This document shows, piece after piece, positions 1 to 8,861 of a stretch of 64,000 nucleotides of DNA. Positions within the stretch are counted from its first letter, which is position 1, and each line of letters starts with the position of its first letter. Origin of the DNA: Rhodocyclaceae bacterium (GTDB taxonomy: Bacteria > Pseudomonadota > Gammaproteobacteria > Burkholderiales > Rhodocyclaceae); the NCBI GenBank assembly GCA_028869135.1, contig JAGWTC010000001.1, positions 124,001 through 188,000 on the forward strand, in the 5' to 3' direction. A program made the translations under genes and the position numbers. Under the pieces are notes generated by a model that worked only from the letters and a program-made list of their open reading frames with translations, ran no database searches and was not told the origin of the DNA.

Positions 1-789
1 ATGCAACAGCAGCGGCGTGTAGCTGCCGCAGGCGACCACGTAGGCATCGGCCTGCACTACCGTGCCATCCTGCATGCGCACCCCGCTGATGCGGCCGGCT
101 TCGGCTTGCAGTGCGGCCACGGATTCGCCATAGCGATAGACAACGCCATGGTCTGCGCACTTCTGCGCCAATACCTGAGTAAATTTGCGCGCATCGCCGG
201 ACTCGTCTTCGGCGGTATAGGTGCCGCCGACCAGCTTGACGTTCGAGTGACGCAGGGCCGGCTCGATCTGCATGCATTCCTCGACCGACTTCACCACCCG
301 GTCGCAGCCGTATTCGCGCATCAACGCGGCCGAGGGGATGGCCTGCGCGAAATCCTGTTCGTCGGTATACACATGCAGGATGCCGCGTTCCAGATGATCG
401 TACTCGAGGTCGAGCTCGCGGCGCAGTTGCTGCAGGCAGCCGCGGCTATGCAGGGCCAGCCCGAGAATGGCGACGATGTTGGCGCGCGTGCGCGCCGGCG
501 TGCATTCGCGCAGGAAGCGCAAGCCCCAGGACCACTGCGCCGGATCGGCGCGCAGACGCCACAGCAAGGGCGATGCTTCATGGCCTATCCATTTCAGCAC
601 CTGCGGCAGGACGCCGGGATGCGCCCAGGGTTCGGCATGGCAGACCGAGATCTGGCCGCCGTTGGCGAAACTGGTTTCGAGTCCGGCCTCGGGCTGACGT
701 TCGATGACCGTCACCTCGTGGCCGGCAGCGCTCAGATACCATGCGGCCGTCGTTCCGACCACGCCTGCACCCAGCACGATTACCCGCAT
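1..789 (-). CDS. dadA: D-amino acid dehydrogenase (small subunit type), 3' end outside window
   Basis: FAD-dependent deamination of D-amino acids to 2-oxo acids, passing electrons to the respiratory chain at the inner membrane. Read on the minus strand from the ATG at 789, the protein opens with a dinucleotide-binding fold (MRVIVLGAGVVGTTAAWYL), continues with the acidic turn VTVIERQ and then SFANGGQIS, the flavin-contact segment typical of DadA/DAO-family enzymes. About 263 codons are present; the family is about 420 residues, so the C-terminal third lies beyond the left edge. The gene is divergent from msrB with an 81-bp gap. Family assignment is strong; DadA is preferred over other DAO-family oxidases from the N-terminal pattern only. 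Confidence 0.88.
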   Translation of the reverse strand, partial: MRVIVLGAGVVGTTAAWYLSAAGHEVTVIERQPEAGLETSFANGGQISVCHAEPWAHPGVLPQVLKWIGHEASPLLWRLRADPAQWSWGLRFLRECTPARTRANIVAILGLALHSRGCLQQLRRELDLEYDHLERGILHVYTDEQDFAQAIPSAALMREYGCDRVVKSVEECMQIEPALRHSNVKLVGGTYTAEDESGDARKFTQVLAQKCADHGVVYRYGESVAALQAEAGRISGVRMQDGTVVQADAYVVACGSYTPLLLH

Positions 790-870
790 TTCCAGACTCG
801 CCCTCGTCAATGATTGGGCTTATTATAACGGGCGCCCTTCCCGAGGGCAGAAAGACAAAACGAGGGCAGC

Positions 871-1257
871 ATGAGTAAAGTTGATGACGAAGCGCTGAAG
901 CAGCGACTCACCCCGATGCAGTATTACGTCACGCAATTCGCCGGCACCGAATCGCCGTTCACCGGCGAATACTGGGACAACAAGGCCGCCGGCACCTACA
1001 AGTGCATCTGCTGCGGCACACCGCTGTTCGAATCGCTGACCAAATATGACTCCGGCTGCGGCTGGCCGAGCTTTTTCGCGCCCATCGGCAAGGAGCTGAT
1101 CGCCGAAATCCGCGATACGAGTCACGGCATGATCCGCACCGAAGTGCGCTGCATGAATTGCGACGCGCATCTCGGCCACATCTTCGAAGACGGCCCGCAG
1201 CCGACCGGCGAGCGCTACTGCATCAACTCGGCTTCACTCGCTTTTGACAAGAAATAA
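871..1257 (+). CDS. msrB: peptide-methionine (R)-S-oxide reductase MsrB
   Basis: Repairs methionine-R-sulfoxide in oxidised cytoplasmic proteins using thioredoxin. At 128 residues it is a normal single-domain MsrB. Two CxxC zinc-binding pairs are visible (CICC near residue 50 and CMNC near residue 98), the catalytic cysteine sits in RYCINSASL near the C-terminus, and GCGWPSF and HLGHIF are family signatures. It is the first gene of a rightward cluster: yciB starts 3 bp after its stop codon, followed by yciI and bolA, so they are probably co-transcribed. Confidence 0.96.
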   Translation: MSKVDDEALKQRLTPMQYYVTQFAGTESPFTGEYWDNKAAGTYKCICCGTPLFESLTKYDSGCGWPSFFAPIGKELIAEIRDTSHGMIRTEVRCMNCDAHLGHIFEDGPQPTGERYCINSASLAFDKK

Positions 1258-1260
1258 GCC

Positions 1261-1797
1261 ATGAAACTGCTATTCGATCTGCTGCCGGTCATTCTTTTCT
1301 TCATTGCCTACAAGCTTGCCGACATCTATGTCGCCACGGCGGTTGTCATCGTCGCGACCTGCGCCCAGATCGCCTTCGTCTGGTTCAAGCACCGCAAGGT
1401 AGACAAGATGCTCTGGGTCAGCCTGGGGCTGGTCGTGGTCTTCGGCGGCGCCACGCTGATCCTGCACGACGAAAACTTCATCAAGCTGAAACTGACCATC
1501 TTCTACTGGCTGTTCGCGGCCATCCTGCTGGGCGCCAGCGCATTCATGGGCAAGAATCTGATCCGCTCGCTGCTGACGGCCCAGACCGAGCTCAACATGC
1601 CTGATCGCGTCTGGCGCATGCTCAATCTCATGTGGATCGTCTTCTTCGCTTTCATGGGCGGCCTCAATCTTTTCATCGCCAGAAACTACTCGACCGATAC
1701 CTGGGTGAATTTCAAGCTCTTCGGCAGCTTCGGCCTGATGATCGTTTTCCTGGTTGCACAAGGCTTCATCATCGCCAAGTACGTCAAGGAAGAGTGA
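1261..1797 (+). CDS. yciB: septation protein A / YciB inner-membrane protein
   Basis: Inner-membrane protein of the IspZ/YciB family, required for normal septation and envelope integrity in enterobacteria; the molecular activity is not settled. The 178-residue protein has about five hydrophobic segments, beginning with [20 protein letters not shown]. The motif [16 protein letters not shown] and the segment [23 protein letters not shown] are characteristic of the family. It starts 3 bp after the msrB stop, consistent with translational coupling, and precedes yciI and bolA, a common betaproteobacterial order. Confidence 0.94.
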   Translation: MKLLFDLLPVILFFIAYKLADIYVATAVVIVATCAQIAFVWFKHRKVDKMLWVSLGLVVVFGGATLILHDENFIKLKLTIFYWLFAAILLGASAFMGKNLIRSLLTAQTELNMPDRVWRMLNLMWIVFFAFMGGLNLFIARNYSTDTWVNFKLFGSFGLMIVFLVAQGFIIAKYVKEE

Positions 1798-1906
1798 ACG
1801 AAAATTCGCCGATCCACTGCACGAACCGATCTGCACGGAAAAATCGTTCCCTGCAGGAAACACCAACTCGCCCAATTACGGGCCATATCAAGCACAAGGA
1901 AATCAG

Positions 1907-2206
1907 ATGCTCTACGCCATCATGGGTGAAGACGTTCCCGGCAGTCTCGAACGGCGCCTCTCGGTTCGCCCCGCCCACCTTGCCCGCCTGGAAGCGCTCA
2001 AGAACGAAGGCCGGCTTCTCGTCGCCGGCCCCTTCCCGGCCATCGACTCCAGCGACCCGGGTCCGGCCGGCTTCAGCGGCAGCCTGATCGTCGCCGAATT
2101 CGCCTCGCTGGCCGAGGCACAGGCCTGGGCCGATGCTGACCCCTATGTCGGCGCCGGTGTCTATGCCAGGGCCGTGGTCAAGCCCTTCAAGAAAGTGCTG
2201 CCCTGA
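1907..2206 (+). CDS. YciI family protein
   Basis: Small cytoplasmic protein of the YciI/YCII family (ferredoxin-like alpha+beta fold, dimeric); the biochemical role is unknown. An upstream extension of the reading frame is open, but the ATG at 1907 is chosen because it has an AAGGA ribosome-binding site about 7 bases upstream and gives the usual family start ([13 protein letters not shown]). The 99-residue product carries LLVAGPFPA near residue 40 and the conserved DPY in [12 protein letters not shown]. It lies between yciB and bolA, 5 bp before bolA. Confidence 0.9.
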   Translation: MLYAIMGEDVPGSLERRLSVRPAHLARLEALKNEGRLLVAGPFPAIDSSDPGPAGFSGSLIVAEFASLAEAQAWADADPYVGAGVYARAVVKPFKKVLP

Positions 2207-2211
2207 GCGCC

Positions 2212-2472
2212 ATGAAAATCTCGGACCAGATGCGCGCGCTGCTGCAAACGCTCCAGCCGCAGCAGATCGACATCATCGACGACAGCGCCCTGCACGCCGG
2301 CCATGCTGGCGCGCGCGAAGGCGGCCATTACCGGCTCGCCATCGTTTCGGCGCAATTCGCCGGCAAGAAAACCATGGAACGGCACCGCATGGTGCATGCA
2401 GCGCTCGCCTCGCTGATGCTGAACGGCATTCACGCGCTCAGCATCACGGCAAAAACGCCTGAGGAAAACTGA
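2212..2472 (+). CDS. bolA: BolA family transcriptional regulator / Fe-S partner protein
   Basis: BolA proteins affect morphology and stress gene expression and bind monothiol glutaredoxin in iron-sulfur trafficking. The 86-residue protein has the class II KH-like pattern: the loop HAGHAGAREGGHYRLAIVSAQF and then RHRMVHAALASLM, whose conserved histidine is a cluster ligand in BolA-glutaredoxin complexes. It is the last gene of the msrB-yciB-yciI-bolA cluster and its stop lies 3 bp from the convergent dnaQ stop, leaving almost no intergenic space for a terminator. The often adjacent parvulin gene is not here; one lies at 62,773. Confidence 0.93.
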   Translation: MKISDQMRALLQTLQPQQIDIIDDSALHAGHAGAREGGHYRLAIVSAQFAGKKTMERHRMVHAALASLMLNGIHALSITAKTPEEN

Positions 2473-2475
2473 CGC

Positions 2476-3201
2476 TCAGGATGCCTCTGCGGCTGGCGCA
2501 TCCTGCTCCAGCCACAGGCATTTGCCCTTGCTTTCCTTGTTGATCTCCAGCAGCAGCTTGCCGTGCGCGGCAAGCTCGTCTTCGCTCGCCTTCAGCACGC
2601 GCAGTATGGGACGCGTGCCCGCGCTGAATTCGAAGGCGGCGTTCGCAACGGGCGCGTCCAGGTCCATCAGCAGGCTGTCCTGACCGCGCGTCAGCCAGAG
2701 ATAGACTTCGGCCAGCAACTGGGCGTCGAGCAAGGCGCCGTGGAAGGTGCGGCCCGAATTGTCGATGCTGTATTCGCTGCACAGCGCATCGAGCGAGTTC
2801 TTCTTGCCCGGGCGCATTTCGCGCGCGAGCTTGAGCGTATCAAGGACGCCAGAGCAGACTTCTTCCAGCGGCGGCAGGCCGGCCAGCGACAACTCATTAT
2901 TGAGGAAGCCCACGTCGAAGCCGGCGTTATGAATGACCAGTTCGGCGCCGCGAATGAATTCGATGAAGTCCTTCGCCACGTCGTTGAAGCGCGGCTTGTC
3001 GGCGAGGAATTCGCTGGAAATGCCGTGCACCGCCTGCGCGCCCGGATCGATTTCGCGATCGGGATTCAGGTACTGGTGAAAGGTTTTCTGCGTCAACTTG
3101 CGTCCGACCAGTTCGACGCAGCCGATTTCAATCACACGGTCGCCCAGGCGGTAATCCAGGCCGGTGGTTTCCGTGTCCAGCATGATCTGGCGCTCAGCCA
3201 T
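2476..3201 (-). CDS. dnaQ: DNA polymerase III epsilon subunit (3'-5' proofreading exonuclease)
   Basis: Proofreading exonuclease of the replicative polymerase. The frame is open further upstream, but that part (positions 3202-3351) reads through the REP-like repeat; the ATG at 3201 gives the canonical beginning MAERQIMLDTETTGLDY. DEDDh catalytic residues are visible: D and E in LDTETTG, D in HNAGFDVGFLN, and H and D in FHGALLDAQLLAE. The product is 241 residues, the usual size including the C-terminal polymerase-binding segment. It is downstream of rnhA in the same direction, separated by about 110 bp occupied by the inverted repeat pair. Confidence 0.95.
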   Translation of the reverse strand: MAERQIMLDTETTGLDYRLGDRVIEIGCVELVGRKLTQKTFHQYLNPDREIDPGAQAVHGISSEFLADKPRFNDVAKDFIEFIRGAELVIHNAGFDVGFLNNELSLAGLPPLEEVCSGVLDTLKLAREMRPGKKNSLDALCSEYSIDNSGRTFHGALLDAQLLAEVYLWLTRGQDSLLMDLDAPVANAAFEFSAGTRPILRVLKASEDELAAHGKLLLEINKESKGKCLWLEQDAPAAEAS

Positions 3202-3217
3202 AGTGTTTCCTCTGAAG

Positions 3218-3300
3218 CCGTTCACCCTGAGTCTGTCGAAGGGTGAATACAATAAAGACTCTCTCTCCGTACCGGGCTTCGACAAACTCAGCCCGAACGG
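3218..3300. repeat. inverted pair of REP-like palindromes (BIME-type) between rnhA and dnaQ
   Basis: Two copies of the same palindromic unit face each other. The copy at 3218-3247 contains GAGTCTGTCGAAGGGTGAA; the copy at 3273-3300 reads GGGCTTCGACAAACTCAGCC on the plus strand, which matches the reverse complement of the first apart from a few compensating changes. This TTCGACA..CTCAG core is the widespread bacterial REP family associated with RAYT transposases. In the rnhA-dnaQ transcript the unit would form two hairpins and could act as an attenuator or an RNA-stability element. No RAYT gene is seen in the window. Confidence 0.85.
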
Positions 3301-3310
3301 TGTTTGCACA

Positions 3311-3754
3311 CTACCTTCGATGCTGTTCGACGCCGCGCCGCGCCAAGGCATCGGCGCGCTCGTTCTCGATGTGGCCGTTGTGGCCCCTGACCCAGTGCCA
3401 CTTCAACTGGTGACGCGCACATTCGGCGTCCAGCGCCTGCCACAGATCGACATTCTTGACCGGCTCCCTGCCGGCCGTCTTCCAGCCACGCGCCTTCCAG
3501 CCCTTGATCCACTCGTTCATGCCCTTCATGACATATTGCGAGTCGGTGTAGATCTCGGCCTGGACCGGCCGCTTGAGCGCGCGCAGGCCTTCGATCACGG
3601 CCGTCAGCTCCATGCGGTTGTTGGTGGTCGCGGCTTCTCCGCCGAACAACTCCTTCTCGTGCGGGCCCATCCTCAGGATCACGCCCCAGCCGCCGGGGCC
3701 CGGGTTTCCGCTGCAGGCGCCGTCGGTATACAGCTCGATCTTTTCGCTCGTCAT
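3311..3754 (-). CDS. rnhA: ribonuclease HI
   Basis: Degrades RNA in RNA-DNA hybrids during replication. The 147-residue protein is the normal size. The active-site carboxylates are all visible: D in [18 protein letters not shown] in [14 protein letters not shown] in [11 protein letters not shown], and the later D in [11 protein letters not shown], with the catalytic H in [13 protein letters not shown]. Its start overlaps the stop of the upstream methyltransferase gene by 4 bp (ATGA), so the two are translationally coupled; dnaQ follows. This trio is a common betaproteobacterial arrangement. Confidence 0.96.
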   Translation of the reverse strand: MTSEKIELYTDGACSGNPGPGGWGVILRMGPHEKELFGGEAATTNNRMELTAVIEGLRALKRPVQAEIYTDSQYVMKGMNEWIKGWKARGWKTAGREPVKNVDLWQALDAECARHQLKWHWVRGHNGHIENERADALARRGVEQHRR

Positions 3755-4485
3755 TGCTCTGTTGTTCTTTGTGTTTTCGTTTGTCTCTGTATCACCGGCG
3801 AAAGCGCTTTCGCTGCGGCGCTTTTATCCTTCCAGGCCGGCATGATGAGGCGCATGCCCTGCACCCGCTTGATCGCCTGCAGCATATACACGCCGCCGGC
3901 AAACGGCCACCAGCGGTCGCCGGCGGGTTCCATGAAGCGCCAGCGATGCAGCCATTTTTCCTGGTGCAGCGGCGGCGCATAGCAACCGAAGCAACCCATG
4001 TGCGTTTCCAGATTCAGCAGCTTGCACCAGTCCCTGAGTCGCGGCACGCTGATATAGCGTCCGCGCCAGGGCGCATCGACGGGACGGCGCGCCAGGCGGC
4101 GCTTGCCGCCCCAGAGGCTGAAGGGATTGAAGCCGGTAATGAGCACGCTGCCTTCGGGCACCAGAATGCGTTCGACCTCGCGCAGCACCTGATGCGGATT
4201 GTCCGAGAATTCGAGCACATGCGGCAACACCACGAGATCGATGCTGGCCGTCGCGAACGGCAGCTCAAAGGCGGCGGCGCGCACCTGCACCGGGCCCTCC
4301 TCGTCGCAATAAAAGCGGAAGGGCATGCGGTTGGCGCGCAGCAGATCGAGCTGCGGCAGGCCGATCTGCACGGCATTGAAGCCGAAGATATCCGCCACCA
4401 GTTGGTCGTGGCGCGCCTCGACCCAGCGCCGCACATAGCGCCCCTGTTCGCTCTCCAGCCAGTCGATGAAACCTGTATTTGCCAT
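3751..4485 (-). CDS. class I SAM-dependent methyltransferase (Methyltransf_11 type)
   Basis: Predicted S-adenosylmethionine-dependent methyltransferase of unknown substrate; homologues sit next to rnhA in many betaproteobacteria. The ATG at 4485 is chosen over upstream codons because it gives the usual start [18 protein letters not shown] and lies close to the divergent gloB gene. Downstream motifs are [23 protein letters not shown] (motif II/post-I region) and [25 protein letters not shown] (motif III region). The classical GxGxG motif I is degenerate here ([12 protein letters not shown]), as is usual for this subfamily. It has 244 residues, with an Arg/Lys-rich tail. Confidence 0.82.
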   Translation of the reverse strand: MANTGFIDWLESEQGRYVRRWVEARHDQLVADIFGFNAVQIGLPQLDLLRANRMPFRFYCDEEGPVQVRAAAFELPFATASIDLVVLPHVLEFSDNPHQVLREVERILVPEGSVLITGFNPFSLWGGKRRLARRPVDAPWRGRYISVPRLRDWCKLLNLETHMGCFGCYAPPLHQEKWLHRWRFMEPAGDRWWPFAGGVYMLQAIKRVQGMRLIMPAWKDKSAAAKALSPVIQRQTKTQRTTEQ

Positions 4486-4530
4486 CCGTACGGCCCGGAA
4501 CCGGGGCCTTAAGTAGTAAAATCGAAAGCT

Positions 4531-5325
4531 ATGGAAATCACAGCCCTGCCTGCTTTCAGCGACAACTATATCTGGGCGCTTCGTCATCGCGACAGCCCCT
4601 CGGATTGCGTCGCCATCGTCGATCCGGGCGAAGCCGCGCCGGTGCTCGACTACCTGCAGCGTACCGGCAGCCGCCTTTGCGCCATCCTGATCACGCATCG
4701 CCATGCCGACCATATCGGCGGCGTGAGCGAACTGCTGCGTCATGCCGAAGTGCCGGTCTACGGTCCCGCCGCAGAACAGGACAAGATTACCATGCTGACC
4801 CACGCGCTGCGCGAGGGCGACAGCGTCTCGATACCGGAGCTCGGCGTCGAGTTTTCGGTACTCGATGTCGGCGGACACACGCTGGGCCATATCGCCTACC
4901 TCGGCGACATCGACGGCCAGCCGGCGCTGTTCTGCGGCGATACGCTGTTTGCCGGCGGTTGCGGCCGCCTTTTCGAAGGCACGCCGCAGCAGATGTTCAA
5001 CTCGCTCGGCAAGCTGGCCATCCTGCCGGCCGACACCCGCGTTTATTGCGCCCACGAATACACCCAGTCCAATCTGAAATTCGCGCTGGCCGTCGAACCC
5101 GGCAACGCCGCGCTGCAGGCGCGCGTGCAGGCAGTCGCCCGTCTGCGCGCGGAGCAGCAGCCGACCGTGCCTTCATTGCTGGGCGCTGAGCTGGCCACCA
5201 ATCCCTTCCTGCGCTGGCATTCGCCGGAAGTGATCGCCGCGGCGCGCAAGTTCAGCGGCAATGCGACCCTGCAGGATCCGGTCGGCGTGTTCGCCGCGAT
5301 CCGCGAATGGAAGAACGTCTTTTGA
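4531..5325 (+). CDS. gloB: hydroxyacylglutathione hydrolase (glyoxalase II)
   Basis: Hydrolyses S-D-lactoylglutathione, the second step of methylglyoxal detoxification. It is a metallo-beta-lactamase-fold enzyme of 264 residues. The binuclear metal motif THRHADHIGG is near residue 56, further metal ligands are in VGGHTLGHIAYL and CGDTLFAGGCGRLFEG, and the HEYT motif (CAHEYTQSNLKFAL) is near residue 172. The C-terminal HAGH domain ends in NPFLRWHSPEV, the glutathione-binding region. It is divergent from the methyltransferase gene with about 45 bp between starts, and precedes mltD. Confidence 0.95.
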   Translation: MEITALPAFSDNYIWALRHRDSPSDCVAIVDPGEAAPVLDYLQRTGSRLCAILITHRHADHIGGVSELLRHAEVPVYGPAAEQDKITMLTHALREGDSVSIPELGVEFSVLDVGGHTLGHIAYLGDIDGQPALFCGDTLFAGGCGRLFEGTPQQMFNSLGKLAILPADTRVYCAHEYTQSNLKFALAVEPGNAALQARVQAVARLRAEQQPTVPSLLGAELATNPFLRWHSPEVIAAARKFSGNATLQDPVGVFAAIREWKNVF

Positions 5326-5379
5326 AGCGTCCGCAAGCACATCCCGATACATTTTGCGCATTGACCCTGTCTGCGGTCG

Positions 5380-6948
5380 ATGACTAAGATGCGCACTGCC
5401 CTAGCCAACACCGGCGCCCGCACGCAAATTGCCTGCGCCACCAGCCGCTTCCGCCCGATGCCCCGTTTCCATCCGACAGCCCTCCTGCAACTGGCGCTGG
5501 CCATGCTGCTGTGCGGCCTTTCCAGCCTCGCCAGGGCGGACATGCAGCTCAGCAATGAACTGGCCGCTCCGCCGCGCGAAAGCGTGACCGCTCCGCTGGA
5601 CGCATCGAACCCCTTGCTGCCGCTGACGCTGCGCGAGGACGAGCCGCGCATCAAGTCCATCGATCTGACCCGCCCGCAAACCGACCTGCTGCAGCGCCTG
5701 CGCAACGGCTTCGCCATGTCCGACCTGGACAGCCCGCTGGTGGCCGACCGGCAGGCCTGGTACCTCAACAACCCCGCTTACATCAAGCGCGTGCTCGAAC
5801 GCAGCAAGCGCTATCTCTACTACATCGTGTCCGAGCTCGAAGACCGTGGCATGCCCACCGAGCTGGCGCTGCTGCCCATCGTCGAGAGCGCCTACAACCC
5901 GATGGCCGCCTCACCGGCGCGCGCGCTTGGCATGTGGCAGTTCATCCCCTCGACCGGCAAGAACTATCGCCTCGAACAAAACTGGTGGATGGACCAGCGC
6001 CGCGACATCGTCGCCTCGACCAAGGCCGCACTCGACTACCTGCAGTACATCTACGAAATGCACGGCGACTGGCATCTGGCGCTGGCTTCCTACAACTGGG
6101 GCGAAGGCGCCGTTGCGCGCGCCATCGCCAAGAACCAGGCCAAGGGATTGCCGACCGACTACCAGAGCCTGTCCATGCCCGAGGAAACGCGCTACTACGT
6201 GCCCAAGCTGCAGGCGATCAAGAACATCATTGCCCAGCCCGAGCTCTACGGCCTCAAGCTGGACCCGATTCCGAACCGCCCCTACTTCGGCACGGTCGAC
6301 ATCCCGGCCGACATGGACATCGCACTGGCGGCCAAGCTCGCCGAAACGCCGCTTGAGGAATTCATTGCGCTCAACCCGGCCTATCAGCGTCCGGTCATGC
6401 CGGGCAGCACCAGCAAGCTGCCCATCATCGTGCCGGCTGACAAGGTGCAGACCTTCCTCGACAACCTCGGCTCGCACGAAGCGCAGGACAAGCCGCTGAC
6501 CGCCTGGAAAACCTACACGCTGAAGAAGGGCGACAAGCTTGACGCAGTCGCCAAGCAGTACGACATCAGCACCGCCTATCTGAAGCAGTTGAACGGCATC
6601 GGCACGCGCACCAAGGTCGGTCCCGGCATGAGACTGCTGGTGCCCGGCAAAAATGCCCCGCTGCCCGCTCAGTTCGCCGCGCTCGACGCCAAGCTGCCGG
6701 ATGCGCCCGCCGCCCCGACCGAGAAATCGGTCTGCAGCAAGGACAAGAAGGGACACAATATCTGCAGAACCGCCAAAGCCTCGCCCCAGACAGGTGCCAA
6801 AGGCAAATCTGCACCGGCGCCTGCCAAAGGCAAGACGTCTGCAAAGCCGGCCGGGAAGTCGGCGCCTGCCGCCAAGACCGCACCCAAGTCGGCAGCCAAG
6901 GCCCCGGCCAAAGCCGCCGCCCCCAAAGCCGACAAGAAAAAGCACTAG
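5380..6948 (+). CDS. mltD: membrane-bound lytic murein transglycosylase D with LysM domain
   Basis: Cleaves peptidoglycan glycan strands in the periplasm. Several starts are possible; the ATG at 5458 gives a clean signal peptide (MPRFHPTALLQLALAMLLCG, cleavage near ARA/DM), so the longer frame from 5380 is uncertain. The SLT domain contains the catalytic glutamate in LLPIVESAYNPMA and the signature ARALGMWQFIPSTGKNY; the MltD-specific segment SYNWGEGAVARAIAKN follows. One LysM repeat is clear (TYTLKKGDKLDAVAKQYDIS). The last ~70 residues are a low-complexity Ala/Lys/Pro-rich tail, probably a wall-spanning or charge-interacting linker. It ends 10 bp from the convergent yejF-like gene. Confidence 0.92.
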   Translation: MTKMRTALANTGARTQIACATSRFRPMPRFHPTALLQLALAMLLCGLSSLARADMQLSNELAAPPRESVTAPLDASNPLLPLTLREDEPRIKSIDLTRPQTDLLQRLRNGFAMSDLDSPLVADRQAWYLNNPAYIKRVLERSKRYLYYIVSELEDRGMPTELALLPIVESAYNPMAASPARALGMWQFIPSTGKNYRLEQNWWMDQRRDIVASTKAALDYLQYIYEMHGDWHLALASYNWGEGAVARAIAKNQAKGLPTDYQSLSMPEETRYYVPKLQAIKNIIAQPELYGLKLDPIPNRPYFGTVDIPADMDIALAAKLAETPLEEFIALNPAYQRPVMPGSTSKLPIIVPADKVQTFLDNLGSHEAQDKPLTAWKTYTLKKGDKLDAVAKQYDISTAYLKQLNGIGTRTKVGPGMRLLVPGKNAPLPAQFAALDAKLPDAPAAPTEKSVCSKDKKGHNICRTAKASPQTGAKGKSAPAPAKGKTSAKPAGKSAPAAKTAPKSAAKAPAKAAAPKADKKKH

Positions 6949-6958
6949 CCCGCGGTAA

Positions 6959-8791
6959 CTAGGCGGCGCCGCGCATACGCGTGAAGGCCGCCGCCAGCAG
7001 CGTTTGCGTATAGGCATGCTGCGGGTGTCCGAGCACCTGCTCGGCATTGCCCATCTCGACGATCCTGCCCTTGTACATGACCGCCACGTCGTCGGCCAGA
7101 TAGTCGACGACGGCCATGTTGTGGGTAATGAAGAGGTAAGCGAGACCCAGCGTCTGCTGCAGGTCGTGCAGCAGATTGACGATCTGCGCCTGCACTGAAA
7201 CATCGAGCGCGCTGGTCGGCTCGTCGCAGATCAACAGTTTCGGACTTACGGCCAGCGCCCGCGCAATCGCAATGCGCTGGCGCTGACCGCCGGAAAATTC
7301 GTGCGGATAGCGTGTCGCCATGTCGGCGCGCAGGCCCACCTGCTCGAGGAGTTCGGCAATGCGCTCCGGCACGCCTTCGCGCTGGCCGAGCGCACGCATG
7401 CCTTCGGCAATGATGGCGCCAATGCGCATGCGCGGATTCAACGAGGCGAAGGGATCCTGGAACACCATCTGCGCCTGCGCGCGCAAGGGCTGCAGTTCGC
7501 TGCCGGCCAGGCCGGTCAGTTCGACGCCGCCGAGCTGCACGCTGCCGGCCGTCGGCTGCACCAGTTGCAGAATGGCCTTGCCCGCCGTGGTCTTGCCGCA
7601 GCCGGACTCGCCGACCAGCGCCAGTGTGCGGCCGGCCTGCAGGCTGAAGGAGATGCCGTCGACCGCGGGCACATGCCCGACGGTACGCTGCAGCAAGCCC
7701 TTGCGAATCGGGAAATGCACCTTCAGGTCGCGTACCTCAAGCAGCGGCGATGCCGGCGGCGGCGTTTCGTGCGCGGCCGTTGCAGGCGGCGCTGTGTTCT
7801 CCGCTTGCCGCATGTCCATGCGCGCCGGATCATAAAGATGGCATCGCACCTGCTGCCCCGCCGGCTGCGCATGCCAGCCCGGCGCTATCGCGGCGCAATC
7901 GGCGAAGGCCTCGCTGCAGCGCGGTGCGAAACGGCAGCCGACGTGCTGCGTATCCAGCGGCGGCACGCGGCCCGGAATCGTGGACAGACGCTGGCCGCGG
8001 CCGGCGCGCTCCGGCAGGGCGGCGAACAGCTTTTTCGAATAGGGATGCGCCGGGCTGCTGAAGAACTGTTCGCGCGGCGCCACTTCGACGAGCTGGCCCG
8101 CATACATGACGCCGACATGATCGGCCATGCGCTCGACCACGCCGAGGTCGTGGGTGATCAGCAGCATGCCCATATTGCGCTCGCGCTGGAGCTGCTTCAG
8201 CCTATCCAGCACCTGGGACTGGATGGTGACATCGAGCGCCGTGGTCGGCTCGTCGGCGATCAGCAATTCCGGCTCGCCGGCCAGCGTCATGGCGATCATG
8301 GCGCGCTGCTTCATGCCGCCGGAAAGCTGGAAGGGATATTCGTCGAGGCAGCGCCCGGCATCGGGTATGCCGACGGCATCCAGCAGCTCACGCGCACGCC
8401 GGCGGGCCGGCTCGCCGCGCAGGCCGAGATGCAGATCCAGCACCTCCTCGATCTGGCGGCCTATGCTCATGACCGGATTGAGGCTGGTGCCCGGCTCCTG
8501 GAAGATCATGCCGATGCCGCCGCCGCGCATGCGGCGCATCTCGGCTTCGGTCAGCGCCATGAGTTGCCGCGCAGCGCCGTCGGCGGCAGCGTACTCGACC
8601 TTGCCGCCGATCAAACGCGCCGCCGGCGGCAGCAGACGCATGACGGCCAGCGCGGTCATCGACTTGCCGCAGCCCGATTCACCGAGCAGCGCAAAGGTTT
8701 CGCCGGGCTTGATCTCGAACGAGACGTCGTCGACCGGACGGCCCGCGCCGATCTGCACCGACAGGTTTCTGACGCTGAGCAAATTACTCAT
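6959..8791 (-). CDS. yejF: fused dual ABC ATPase of an oligopeptide/microcin-type transporter (YejF-like)
   Basis: Energises the two permeases encoded upstream. The ATG at 8791 (MSNLLSVRNLSVQIG) is chosen over the longer open frame, which crosses a hairpin repeat. The 610-residue protein contains two complete ABC domains in tandem. The first has Walker A GESGCGKS and signature LSGGMKQR; the second has GESGCGKT and FSGGQRQR. Each is followed by an IADEPTTALD or CDEPTSALD Walker B, and the first domain has the oligopeptide-type C-terminal cysteine segment (VGCRFAPRCSEAFADC). A DppD-DppF fusion of this kind is typical of YejF and GsiA. The substrate is inferred to be peptides; no binding-protein gene lies next to it. 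Confidence 0.88.
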   Translation of the reverse strand: MSNLLSVRNLSVQIGAGRPVDDVSFEIKPGETFALLGESGCGKSMTALAVMRLLPPAARLIGGKVEYAAADGAARQLMALTEAEMRRMRGGGIGMIFQEPGTSLNPVMSIGRQIEEVLDLHLGLRGEPARRRARELLDAVGIPDAGRCLDEYPFQLSGGMKQRAMIAMTLAGEPELLIADEPTTALDVTIQSQVLDRLKQLQRERNMGMLLITHDLGVVERMADHVGVMYAGQLVEVAPREQFFSSPAHPYSKKLFAALPERAGRGQRLSTIPGRVPPLDTQHVGCRFAPRCSEAFADCAAIAPGWHAQPAGQQVRCHLYDPARMDMRQAENTAPPATAAHETPPPASPLLEVRDLKVHFPIRKGLLQRTVGHVPAVDGISFSLQAGRTLALVGESGCGKTTAGKAILQLVQPTAGSVQLGGVELTGLAGSELQPLRAQAQMVFQDPFASLNPRMRIGAIIAEGMRALGQREGVPERIAELLEQVGLRADMATRYPHEFSGGQRQRIAIARALAVSPKLLICDEPTSALDVSVQAQIVNLLHDLQQTLGLAYLFITHNMAVVDYLADDVAVMYKGRIVEMGNAEQVLGHPQHAYTQTLLAAAFTRMRGAA

Positions 8792-8807
8792 GTCGCACGC
8801 CCCCCAT

Positions 8808-8828
8808 CCCCCTCGCCGAGCGAGGGGG
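8808..8828. repeat. GC-rich perfect hairpin in the yejE-yejF gap
   Basis: An 8-bp perfect inverted repeat (CCCCCTCG, 5-base loop, CGAGGGGG) lies in the 70-bp gap between the permease stop and the ATPase start. It resembles the CCCTC/GAGGG palindromic repeats scattered in many GC-rich proteobacteria. There is no T-run after it in the transcribed direction, so it is more likely an mRNA-processing or stability element than a terminator. Confidence 0.6.
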
Positions 8829-8861
8829 CGGCCAGGGTTCGCCACTGTGCGGCGCCCCGAA

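Noticed and set aside
1-813. Long plus-strand open frame at the left edge
   Set aside because: It is the antisense of the dadA-like gene; the minus-strand reading gives a recognisable FAD enzyme.
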